Source: Stutzerimonas azotifigens
Lineage (GTDB): Bacteria; Pseudomonadota; Gammaproteobacteria; Pseudomonadales; Pseudomonadaceae
Reading direction: 5' to 3'
Length of the DNA stretch: 64,000 nt
NCBI RefSeq assembly: GCF_013522725.1
Contig: NZ_JAAMRF010000004.1
Coordinates: 310,001 to 374,000, forward strand
In this document: positions 49,146 to 56,636 of the stretch, in pieces
Numbering within the stretch: the stretch's first letter is position 1
Layout: each line of letters starts with the position of its first letter
Position numbers and translations under genes: made by a program
Notes under the pieces: generated by a model
Seen by the model: the letters and a program-made list of their open reading frames with translations, nothing else
Database searches by the model: none
Told to the model about the DNA's origin: nothing

Positions 49146-50135
49146 ATGAGCTATCTGTCGATTCAGGGTCTGCACAAGCACTACGGCGCGACTCCCATTT
49201 TCAGTGACATCGACTGCGAGATCGCCAAGGGTGAATTCATCACCCTGCTCGGCCCCTCGGGCTGTGGCAAATCCACCCTGCTGCGCTGCATCGCCGGGCT
49301 GACCGAGGTCAACGGCGGGCGAATCCTGCTCGACGGCCAGGACCTGGTGCCGCTGACGCCTCAGAAACGCGGAATCGGCATGGTCTTCCAGAGTTACGCG
49401 CTGTTCCCCAACATGACCGTGGCGCAGAACGTTGCCTTCGGGTTGCGCATGCAGAAGGTCGCCCGCGACGAAAGCGCGGCCCGCGTCGCCGAGGTGCTGG
49501 AACTGGTGGAACTCGGTGAGTTCGCCGCGCGCTATCCCGCGCAGCTGTCCGGCGGACAATGCCAGCGGGTGGCGCTGGCCCGCTCGCTGGTTACCCGCCC
49601 GCGCCTGCTCCTGCTCGACGAACCGCTCTCGGCGCTCGATGCGCGTATTCGCAAGCACCTGCGCGAGCAGATCCGCGCCATCCAGCAGGAGCTTGGCCTG
49701 ACCACGATCTTCGTGACCCACGATCAGGAGGAGGCGTTGGTGATGTCCGATCGCATCCTCCTGATGAACACTGGGCAGATCGTCCAGAGCGGCGATGCGG
49801 AGACGCTCTATACCGCACCGGCCAATGCCTTCGCCGCCGGCTTCATCGGCAACTACAACCTGCTCGAGCCAGAGGCGGCGAGTCGACTGCTGGCTGAACC
49901 GGTGAGCGCACGCGTCGCGATTCGCCCGGAGTCCATCGGCCTCGCCAGCGAAGGTACGATCGAGGCGGTGATCAAGAGCCACAGCCTGCTGGGCAACGTG
50001 ATCCGCTATCGGGTCGAGGCACGCGGCGTGGAGCTGACAGTGGACGTGCTCAACCGCTCCGCCGCCGACCTCTATCCCCACGGCCGCCCGGTAGGCCTTA
50101 CCATCGACGCTTCGGCAATCCACGAGGTAGCGTGA
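49146..50135 (+). CDS. ABC importer ATP-binding protein
   Basis: This 329-residue ATPase has Walker A GPSGCGKST and the Q-loop VFQSYALFPNMTV. The signature is LSGGQCQRVALARSLV, a Cys in place of the usual Gln after LSGGQ. Walker B is LLLLDEPLSALD, and the H-loop is VTHDQEEAL. A C-terminal TOBE domain (about 250-329) puts it in the PotA/FbpC-type importer group. The stop overlaps the HAD gene (TGATG). Confidence 0.93.
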   Translation: MSYLSIQGLHKHYGATPIFSDIDCEIAKGEFITLLGPSGCGKSTLLRCIAGLTEVNGGRILLDGQDLVPLTPQKRGIGMVFQSYALFPNMTVAQNVAFGLRMQKVARDESAARVAEVLELVELGEFAARYPAQLSGGQCQRVALARSLVTRPRLLLLDEPLSALDARIRKHLREQIRAIQQELGLTTIFVTHDQEEALVMSDRILLMNTGQIVQSGDAETLYTAPANAFAAGFIGNYNLLEPEAASRLLAEPVSARVAIRPESIGLASEGTIEAVIKSHSLLGNVIRYRVEARGVELTVDVLNRSAADLYPHGRPVGLTIDASAIHEVA

Positions 50136-50788
50136 TGGCACTGGCAATTTTCGACCTGGACGAAACCCTGATCGACGGCGATTGCGCGAGCCTCTGGTCC
50201 CACGAGATGGCCAAGATCGGCTGGGTCGATGGCGAATCCTTCCTGCGCAAGGACGCCGAACTGATGGCCGAATACGCCTTCGGCCGCCTGGCGATGGAGG
50301 ACTATATGGCCTTCAGCCTGGCGCCGCTGGTGGGGCGTACCGCCGAAGAAGTGGCCCATGTCGTCGCACCCTTCGTCGAGGACGTGATCGAGCCGCTGAT
50401 CTACAGCGACGCCATGCGCTGCATTGCCGAGCACCGCATGGCCGGCGACCGGATACTGGTGATCTCCGCCTCGGCGCACTTTCTGGTCAGTGCCATCGCC
50501 GAGCGGCTGGGCATCGACGAGGTACTGGCGATCGATCTCGAGGAGCAGCACGGCTTCTACAGCGGTGCGACCCGCGGCGTGTTGACCTATCGCGAGGGCA
50601 AGGTCAGGCGCCTGGAAGAATGGGTCGCCGACCAGGGCGAGTCGCTGGCTGGTGCGCACTTCTATTCCGACTCCATCAACGACCTGCCTCTGTTGCAGCG
50701 AGTCGATTTCGCCCATGTGGTCAACCCCGACCCGATGCTGGCCGAACAGGCACGACGGGAAGGTTGGCCCATCGTGAACTGGTCCTGA
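50135..50788 (+). CDS. HAD-superfamily IB phosphatase (SerB-like)
   Basis: This 217-residue cytoplasmic phosphatase has all four HAD motifs. They are motif I DLDETLIDGD (nucleophile and acid Asp), motif II VISASAHF, the motif III Lys in YREGKVRRLEEW, and motif IV SDSINDLPLL. The helical cap of subfamily IB follows motif I. It is the last gene of the importer operon, coupled to the ATPase gene. Together with the alkaline-phosphatase-fold enzyme it suggests stepwise removal of phosphate from an imported compound. GTG 50132 is an alternative start. Confidence 0.9.
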   Translation: MALAIFDLDETLIDGDCASLWSHEMAKIGWVDGESFLRKDAELMAEYAFGRLAMEDYMAFSLAPLVGRTAEEVAHVVAPFVEDVIEPLIYSDAMRCIAEHRMAGDRILVISASAHFLVSAIAERLGIDEVLAIDLEEQHGFYSGATRGVLTYREGKVRRLEEWVADQGESLAGAHFYSDSINDLPLLQRVDFAHVVNPDPMLAEQARREGWPIVNWS

Positions 50789-50829
50789 TCGATACATAGC
50801 TAAAGGGCATATAAACCTGCCCAAACATT

Positions 50830-50844
50830 CTTAGACTGTCTAAG
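50830..50844. repeat. Perfect inverted repeat upstream of the SLC13 transporter gene
   Basis: CTTAGACTGTCTAAG has 7-base arms around a single T and lies 85 bases before the transporter ATG. There is no following T run, so it is more like an operator than a terminator. A weak GGGC/GCCC hairpin (50806-50823) sits just before it. Confidence 0.5.
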
Positions 50845-50928
50845 CGTAGCCCTCTATCGTGCGCACCAAGAGTGGTTTCGCCCTGCGCTGATACCTCACA
50901 CGAGATTCCAACGCATTTAAGGATGTCC

Positions 50929-52719
50929 ATGTTCGGTGTTTCGCTGCAGCTGCTGTTCGTCTGCGCCCTGCTGATCTGTGTGCTGGTGGCCTTCGTCAGG
51001 GAAACCCGTAGCCCCGACGTGGTCGCCGGGATTGCCGTGGCGGCGCTGCTGGTCAGCCAGCTGCTGACGCCGGCCGAGGTGCTTGGAGTCCTGTCGAACT
51101 CGGCACCCGTCACCATCGCCTGCATGTTCGTGATTTCCGCGGCCCTCGAGCGAACCGGCTGCATCGACGCGCTCGGTAACTGGCTGGGCGACCTGGTGGG
51201 CACCAGTCCCACCCGCGTGCTCGCCGGGCTGACCATCACAGCCCTGGCCGTCTCGGCCTTCCTGAACAATACGCCGGTCGTGGCCATCCTCACGCCGGTC
51301 GCCATCTCGCTCGCCAAGCGCGCCGGCACACAACCCTCGAAACTGCTAATCCCGCTGTCCTACGCCACCATCCTCGGCGGCACCCTGACCATCATCGGCA
51401 CCTCGACCAACATCCTGGTCGACGGCGTGGCGCGAAAGGCCGGCCTTGAACCCTTCGGCATGTTCGAACTCACCGGAGCCGGCCTGCTGTTCGCCGCGGC
51501 GGGGATGGCCTACATGCTGACGATCGGCAGACGCTTGCTGCCCGAGCGCGACAGCCTGTCCAAGCAGCTGCGGCCGAACCTCGACCGGACCTTCATGACC
51601 GAGCTGCTGGTGCCGAACGATTCACCCATGGTCGGCAAGACCCTGGCCGAGGCCAACCTCAACGGCGGCAGCGGGCTGCAGGTGCTCAAGCTGTTTCGCG
51701 GTGACCAGCAGATCAGCGAACCGCCCCACGACACCCTTCTGATGGCCGGCGATCAGTTGGTCATCCATGGGCAGGTCAAGGATGTGGTTGAGCTGCGCGG
51801 CAGCGGCCAGTTGAGCTTCAACCGCAACGATGCCTTCCAGACCATCAGCAGCCACGACGTGGTGCTTGCAGAAGCCATCGTCGGCCGCAACTCGCGCTAC
51901 AGCCACCGGCCTATGCGCGACCTCGACCTGACGGCGCGCTACGGCATGGCGGTGCTCGCCGTGCATCGCCAGGACGAGAACATCCAAGGCAACCTGGATG
52001 ACTTCGAACTGCAGTTCGGCGACGTGATGCTGGTCGAAGGCACCCCACAGCAGATCAAGCGCTTCGCCGACAACGGCGACCTGATCAGCCTCAACACTGT
52101 GCAGGAACGCGCCTACCGCCGTGAAAAGGCGCCGATCGCCATCGTCATCACCCTGGCCGTGATGCTGCTAGCGGCGTTCAAGGTGATGCCGATCGAAGGC
52201 CTGGCGATCATCGGCGCGGTTGCCGTGCTGGCGACCCGCTGCCTGGAAGTCGACGATGCCTACAAGGCGGTGGACTGGAAAATCCTGGCGCTGATCTTCG
52301 GCATGCTGGCGATCAGCATCGCGATGGACAAGGTCGGGCTGGTAGCGTTGATCGTGCAGAACGTCATGGGCGTACTGCCCTGGGCGGGGCCGCTGCTGAT
52401 GCTGTCGTTCATCTACCTGCTGACCTCGATACTGACCGAGCTCCTGTCGAACAACGCGGTAGCGGTACTGGTCACGCCGATCGCCATCGGCCTGGCACAA
52501 CACCTAGGCGTCGACCCGCGCGCCTTCGTGGTCGCGGTGATGTTCGCCGCCAGCGCGAGCTTCGCCACGCCGATCGGCTATCAGACCAACACCTTCGTCT
52601 ACAACGCCGGCGGCTACCGTTTCACCGACTTCCTCAAGGTGGGGATTCCCCTCAACCTGCTGCTGTGGCTGGTGGGCACGGCCGTCATCCCGTTGTTCTG
52701 GCCCCTGACACCGCTCTGA
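50929..52719 (+). CDS. SLC13-type permease with two central TrkA-C domains
   Basis: This 596-residue inner-membrane transporter of the DASS/SLC13 (CitMHS-like) family has an N-terminal membrane half containing [13 protein letters not shown] and [10 protein letters not shown]. Two cytoplasmic RCK-C (TrkA-C) ligand-binding domains follow (about residues 205-290 and 295-385), then a second membrane half with [13 protein letters not shown] and [12 protein letters not shown]. The paired NTP/NNA and SNT/QTNT motifs form the sodium and anion sites. The substrate (sulfate, dicarboxylate or other anion) cannot be assigned. The second ATG, at 50929, is chosen because AAGGA sits five to six bases upstream; ATG 50923 is possible. 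Confidence 0.88.
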   Translation: MFGVSLQLLFVCALLICVLVAFVRETRSPDVVAGIAVAALLVSQLLTPAEVLGVLSNSAPVTIACMFVISAALERTGCIDALGNWLGDLVGTSPTRVLAGLTITALAVSAFLNNTPVVAILTPVAISLAKRAGTQPSKLLIPLSYATILGGTLTIIGTSTNILVDGVARKAGLEPFGMFELTGAGLLFAAAGMAYMLTIGRRLLPERDSLSKQLRPNLDRTFMTELLVPNDSPMVGKTLAEANLNGGSGLQVLKLFRGDQQISEPPHDTLLMAGDQLVIHGQVKDVVELRGSGQLSFNRNDAFQTISSHDVVLAEAIVGRNSRYSHRPMRDLDLTARYGMAVLAVHRQDENIQGNLDDFELQFGDVMLVEGTPQQIKRFADNGDLISLNTVQERAYRREKAPIAIVITLAVMLLAAFKVMPIEGLAIIGAVAVLATRCLEVDDAYKAVDWKILALIFGMLAISIAMDKVGLVALIVQNVMGVLPWAGPLLMLSFIYLLTSILTELLSNNAVAVLVTPIAIGLAQHLGVDPRAFVVAVMFAASASFATPIGYQTNTFVYNAGGYRFTDFLKVGIPLNLLLWLVGTAVIPLFWPLTPL

Positions 52720-52727
52720 GCGTCGAC

Positions 52728-52753
52728 ACGGCGCGCCTGCCAGGGCGCGCCGT
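52728..52753. terminator. Hairpin between convergent SLC13 and small-protein genes
   Basis: ACGGCGCGCC pairs perfectly with GGCGCGCCGT (10 bp) around TGCCAG. It lies between the stop codons of convergent genes, 9 bases after one and touching the other. It lacks a T run, so it would be an atypical bidirectional terminator or an mRNA 3'-end stabiliser. Confidence 0.5.
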
Positions 52754-52950
52754 TAACATCGATCGTTGCCGCACAGTGCACGCTGAATTTCCAGGCGCTC
52801 ACTCAGCCCTGTCGGCATGCGCAGCGTAGTTACCGTGCCGTCCGCCAACTGCACGGCGAGCTCAGACTCGAAGTGGATGCCGCGTTCGTCAATCCGCGCG
52901 TGGGTGATGCCATAGGCATTGAGGTCGGCCAACCGACGGGCGACGTTCAT
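52753..52950 (-). CDS. Small conserved-looking protein of unknown function (65 residues)
   Basis: The product MNVARRLADLNAYGITHARI... is acidic-to-neutral and soluble, with alternating short beta-like segments (GIHFESELAVQL, GTVTTLRM) and no signal peptide. Its ATG overlaps the stop of the upstream 55-residue gene (ATGA), which argues that both are real and coupled. No family assignment can be made from sequence alone. Confidence 0.65.
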   Translation of the reverse strand: MNVARRLADLNAYGITHARIDERGIHFESELAVQLADGTVTTLRMPTGLSERLEIQRALCGNDRC

Positions 52951-53114
52951 TTGGCTTGGCGCGAATCGTCGGTGGGACGGCTGTCCAGCTGCGCGGCGAC
53001 CGCGCCGGGAGCTTGCGCGAGGCCGTCGGCGGCTTTCTGATGGCTCTCGGCACTGACTACGCTGGCGAACGCGGAAGCGGTGACGAAGCTGGCGATGGCG
53101 GCGAAATGATTCAT
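52947..53114 (-). CDS. Small exported protein (55 residues)
   Basis: It begins MNHFAAIASFVTASAFASVV and has a probable signal peptide cleaved after VSA. About 33 polar mature residues ending DDSRQAK follow. An AGAGGA ribosome binding site precedes ATG 53114. It is the first gene of a two-gene leftward operon with the 65-residue protein. Function is unknown. It is short enough to be missed by automatic calling. Confidence 0.6.
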   Translation of the reverse strand: MNHFAAIASFVTASAFASVVSAESHQKAADGLAQAPGAVAAQLDSRPTDDSRQAK

Positions 53115-53297
53115 GGCTGATGTCCTCTGTCGAAGCGGGCGAAGCGACCCGATGACTCGATAATCCTCGCGCTCCCGTCAGGGCAGAAGTAAAGCCTGGT
53201 TATGGTGACTATCGAGATCACTGATAGAACCACTGCACGGCTTGAGATCGGCGCCTGTCATCTCCACATTCATCCTCAGCCACCACCGGAGCCCGCC

Positions 53298-53732
53298 ATG
53301 AACGATCAGCTTGTCGTCCCCTGTGCCCAGTGCGCGGGGCTCAACCGCATTCCGGCCGCACGCCTGGACCAGGCGCCACGTTGCGGGCGTTGCAAACAGC
53401 CGGTCCTGAGTAGCACGCCCTTCACCCTCGACCAGGCTAATTTTGCCAGCCAGATCAAGGGCGACCTGCCGTTGCTGGTGGACGTCTGGGCCAGTTGGTG
53501 CGGCCCCTGCCGGAGCTTCGCACCAACTTTCGAACAGGCCGCCGCTCAGCTGGTTGGGCGCTGCCGACTGGCCAAGCTCGACAGCGAAGCCAATCCGGCG
53601 CTGGCCGGCCAGCTCGGCATTCGCTCGATTCCGAGCCTGATCCTGTTCAGCAATGGCCGCGAAACGGCTCGCCAAAGCGGAGCGCTACCGCTGCCCCAGC
53701 TGCTCGCCTGGCTCCGCCAACAGGGCATCTGA
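53298..53732 (+). CDS. trxC: Thioredoxin 2 (TrxC)
   Basis: This 144-residue zinc-binding thioredoxin reduces protein disulfides, often under oxidative stress control. The N-terminal zinc module has two CxxC pairs (CAQC at about 11-14 and CGRC at about 32-35), followed by the thioredoxin fold with active site WCGPC. ATG 53298 has CGGAG at the right distance; in-frame sequence upstream is not conserved-looking. It stands alone between the small-protein operon and the pigment cluster. Confidence 0.96.
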   Translation: MNDQLVVPCAQCAGLNRIPAARLDQAPRCGRCKQPVLSSTPFTLDQANFASQIKGDLPLLVDVWASWCGPCRSFAPTFEQAAAQLVGRCRLAKLDSEANPALAGQLGIRSIPSLILFSNGRETARQSGALPLPQLLAWLRQQGI

Positions 53733-53825
53733 ATAGTCAAAGACCATCCCTGAGCATTTTCTTGATTTGAGCACCACTTAACGAAACAGGGTCTTGACGA
53801 CCAAAAAACAGGCCAAATGACATCA

Positions 53826-53854
53826 TTGACAGTGACCTCTTATCCGGTTATCGA
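53826..53854 (+). promoter_or_regulatory. Candidate promoter of the aryl polyene operon
   Basis: A consensus TTGACA (53826-53831) and TATCGA (53849-53854) are spaced by 17 bases in the comparatively AT-rich 252-base trxC-operon spacer, about 120 bases before the first gene. Only the -35 is strong. No terminator for trxC could be identified in this spacer. Confidence 0.45.
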
Positions 53855-53984
53855 CGCCATCGTTTGCCTGGCCTGGATGCCGACTGGATAATGCCGACCT
53901 TTCCCGGCGGCGATAATTTGATGTTACAGGGACGTCAGCGCGCCGTGATTTCAGATGGCTCCCACCGAGCCTGTGAGATGTCGC

Positions 53985-54704
53985 GTGATTTCATTCAACC
54001 TCGAGCAATGGCAAGCCTGGGCGCCCGGACTGGAAAGTCCGGCTGACTGGATGCGCTGGGCCGCTGCGCCCTGGCAGCCGGATGCCAGCGAGGCACAGCC
54101 TGACGTCTCTTTTCTGCCGCCCATGCAGCGGCGGCGCATGAGCCGTCTGGCACGAATGGTCTTCAGTGTCGCGATGCCGCTGGCCGAAGGTCGCGCGGCG
54201 ATGCCACTGGTCTACGCCTCGCGACATGGCGAGACGCCGCGCACCTTCGCCCTGCTCACCGATCTGGCGCAGGGCGAACCCCTGTCGCCGACCCAGTTCA
54301 GCCTTTCGGTACACAACGCGATCATCGGCCTGTGGTCGATCCTGCGCGGCGACCGTAGCGAAATGACCGCTCTGGCCGCCGAGGGCGACGGCCTCGAACA
54401 TGCCGTCATGGAAGCCGCCATGCTCCTGGCCGAAGGCGCCGACGCGGTATTGGTGGTGGTCGCCGAAGACCTGCCCCCGGCGCTCTACGCCCCCTGGACC
54501 GAGGACGTCCGCTTTCCCTATGCCCTGGCCCTGCTGCTGACGCCTGGGACCGACTGGCAGCTGAGCCTGGGCCAGGCGGCCGAGAACCGCTCGCTGCCGC
54601 CCCTGCCCCATGCCCTGCAACTGATCCGCCTGCTGTCGGGCGAGCGAACCCATGGCCTGCATCACTGGAAGAAGCGCGTATGGAACTGGCAACGGACTCA
54701 CTGA
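53985..54704 (+). CDS. Ketoacyl-synthase-like chain length factor (ApeC-like)
   Basis: This 239-residue protein is of the short KS-like N-terminal domain family found in aryl polyene clusters, where it pairs with a true ketosynthase as chain length factor. It begins ISFNLEQWQAWAPGL and has PPMQRRRMSRLARMVFSVA and SVHNAIIGLWSILRGD. No active-site cysteine is present, as expected for a CLF. GTG 53985 is preferred because homologous sequence begins there; ATG 53955 is an alternative. First gene of the operon; the partner ketosynthase would lie beyond the right edge. Confidence 0.85.
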   Translation: MISFNLEQWQAWAPGLESPADWMRWAAAPWQPDASEAQPDVSFLPPMQRRRMSRLARMVFSVAMPLAEGRAAMPLVYASRHGETPRTFALLTDLAQGEPLSPTQFSLSVHNAIIGLWSILRGDRSEMTALAAEGDGLEHAVMEAAMLLAEGADAVLVVVAEDLPPALYAPWTEDVRFPYALALLLTPGTDWQLSLGQAAENRSLPPLPHALQLIRLLSGERTHGLHHWKKRVWNWQRTH

Positions 54705-55489
54705 ACGCCCGATCCTCCGCCAATTGGTGGTGGAGGCTGATCGCCACCGCTCTGTCGTTCGCGCTGTTCGGCCTCGGCGGCCTGTGCCTGCGCCTGCTGG
54801 TCTTCCCGCTGCTCTCACTGCTGCCGGGCACCGCCGAGGACCATCGCCGCCGCGCCCGCGCCACGGTCAGCCGGCTGTTCTGGCTGTTCGTGCGCTTCAT
54901 GTACCGCAGCGGCGTGTTCACCTATGAGGTCGAAGGCGCCGAGCGGCTGGGTCGCCCCGGCCAGCTGATCATCGCCAACCATCCCTCGCTGATCGACGTC
55001 GTGGTGCTCATCGCGCTGATTCGCGACGCCAATTGCGTGGTCAAGCAAAGCCTGTGGAACAACCCCTGCACCCGAGGCCCGATCCGCGCCGCGCAATACA
55101 TCAGCAACGACGGCAGCGCCGAGATGCTCGACGAAGCGGCTACCGCCCTGCGCCAGGGCCAGACCCTGATCATTTTCCCCGAAGGGACGCGTACCGTTCC
55201 GGGCCAGACGCCGACCTTCCATCGCGGCGCGGCAGCCATCGCGCTGCGCGGCGCCCGCTGCGTGACGCCGGTGGTGATCCGCGTGAGCCCGACGACGCTG
55301 ACCAAGGCCGAGCCCTGGTACCGCATACCGTCACGACGCTTCCATTTTCACCTGCGAGTCGGCAACGACATCGATCCGCAGGCGTTCGCCGCACGGGGAG
55401 CGGCGCCGATTGCCTCCCGGCAACTCAACGATCATCTGCATCGACACTACATAAAGGAGCTCGCATTCGATGAGCCAACTCACGCTTGA
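54680..55489 (+). CDS. Lysophospholipid-type acyltransferase (ApeB-like)
   Basis: This 269-residue membrane-associated acyltransferase of the PlsC/AGPAT superfamily has an N-terminal hydrophobic segment (about 23-50). The catalytic block is NHPSLID (NH-x4-D), and the substrate block is FPEGTRT, followed by VTPVVIRV. In aryl polyene clusters such an enzyme is thought to attach the polyene to a lipid or glycan anchor. It overlaps the preceding gene by 25 bases and the first ACP gene by 20. Confidence 0.9.
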   Translation: MELATDSLNARSSANWWWRLIATALSFALFGLGGLCLRLLVFPLLSLLPGTAEDHRRRARATVSRLFWLFVRFMYRSGVFTYEVEGAERLGRPGQLIIANHPSLIDVVVLIALIRDANCVVKQSLWNNPCTRGPIRAAQYISNDGSAEMLDEAATALRQGQTLIIFPEGTRTVPGQTPTFHRGAAAIALRGARCVTPVVIRVSPTTLTKAEPWYRIPSRRFHFHLRVGNDIDPQAFAARGAAPIASRQLNDHLHRHYIKELAFDEPTHA

Positions 55490-55733
55490 CATCAAGCACC
55501 TGATCATCGACGCCCTGGGCCTGGAAGACATCGCCCCGCACGACATCGCCAGCGACCAGCCGTTGTTCGGCGACGGGCTGGGGCTCGACTCGGTGGACGC
55601 CCTGGAGCTGGGTCTGGCGATCCAGAAACGCTTCGGCATCAAGATCGACGCCGACGCCAAGGACACCCGCTCGCACTTCGCCAGCGTGAACAGCCTGGCC
55701 TCCTTCATCGAAGCCAACCGCGCCACTGCCTAA
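55470..55733 (+). CDS. Acyl carrier protein, first of a pair (ApeE-like)
   Basis: This 87-residue ACP has the phosphopantetheine attachment serine in GLGLDSVDALELGLAI. It carries chain intermediates of the pigment. The start overlaps the acyltransferase gene; a TAAGGAGAG sequence follows its stop and serves the next gene. Two adjacent, dissimilar ACPs are a hallmark of aryl polyene clusters. Confidence 0.93.
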   Translation: MSQLTLDIKHLIIDALGLEDIAPHDIASDQPLFGDGLGLDSVDALELGLAIQKRFGIKIDADAKDTRSHFASVNSLASFIEANRATA

Positions 55734-55746
55734 GGAGAGGCCCACC

Positions 55747-56004
55747 GTGAATAGCCGCAACGACATCTTCCTGACCCTGCAAGAAGCCCTGGTAGAGCTC
55801 TTCGAGCTGGAGCCGGAACGCATCAGCCTCGAAGCCAACCTGTATACGGATCTGGAGATCGACAGCATCGATGCGGTCGACCTGATCGACCACATCAAGC
55901 GCAAGACCGGCAAGAAGATCGCCGCCGAGGAGTTCAAGAGCGTGCGCACGGTCGGCGACGTGATCGAGGCCGTCCACCGCATGCTGAACCCCGAGGCGGC
56001 CTGA
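55747..56004 (+). CDS. Acyl carrier protein, second of a pair (ApeF-like)
   Basis: This 85-residue ACP starts at GTG 55747 behind an AAGGAGAGG ribosome site. The modified serine is in DLEIDSIDAVDLIDHI. It is clearly diverged from the first ACP and probably has a different role (starter loading versus elongation), as in characterised aryl polyene systems. Confidence 0.92.
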   Translation: MNSRNDIFLTLQEALVELFELEPERISLEANLYTDLEIDSIDAVDLIDHIKRKTGKKIAAEEFKSVRTVGDVIEAVHRMLNPEAA

Positions 56005-56057
56005 GCCGCATCGACCGACGCCCACCCACCGACACCACGCAGCAGGCTTGCAGTCCG

Positions 56058-56636
56058 ATGGACGCATCAACCTCTCACCGCAGCGCCGGTATGCCCCGGC
56101 TGGTCAGCCTCGCTCTGCTCCTGGCCGGCCTGTGCTACCCGTTCGCCGTGTACTTCGGCATGGAGCACCTGTCGCCGCGCCTGATCGCGCTGTCGCTCGG
56201 CGCGCTCTGGCTGCTGCGCCTGCTCAGCGGGCCCCGGAGCGCGATGCTGCGCGGCTCGGCCGTCGTCGCGCTGGGGTTCTGCGCGCTGATCGGCCTCGCC
56301 GATGACCAGACGCTGCTGCGCTGGTACCCGGTGCTGATCAACCTCGCCCTGCTCCTGGTCTTCGCCAGCAGCCTGGCCAGCGGCCAGCCCGTGGTGGAGC
56401 GCCTGGCGCGGCTGCGCGAGCCCGATCTGCCACCGCGTGCCGTCCGCTACACGCGGACGGTGACCTGGGTATGGGTCGGCTTCTTCGTCGTCAACGGCAC
56501 CATCGCCACCGGCTTGACGCTCTGGGCGCCGCTGGCCTGGTGGACGCTCTACACCGGACTGATCGCCTACCTGCTGATGGGCACGCTGTTCGCGGTCGAG
56601 TGGCTGGTCAGGCAACGCGTCAGGAGGCTCGCATGA
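56058..56636 (+). CDS. COG4648-type membrane protein of aryl polyene cluster (ApeG-like)
   Basis: This 192-residue protein has about five to six membrane helices and no known catalytic motif. Members of this family occur almost only in aryl polyene and xanthomonadin-like clusters, between the ACPs and the ligase, as here. Function is unknown; a scaffold or transport role is possible. The stop overlaps the ligase start (ATGA). Confidence 0.82.
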   Translation: MDASTSHRSAGMPRLVSLALLLAGLCYPFAVYFGMEHLSPRLIALSLGALWLLRLLSGPRSAMLRGSAVVALGFCALIGLADDQTLLRWYPVLINLALLLVFASSLASGQPVVERLARLREPDLPPRAVRYTRTVTWVWVGFFVVNGTIATGLTLWAPLAWWTLYTGLIAYLLMGTLFAVEWLVRQRVRRLA

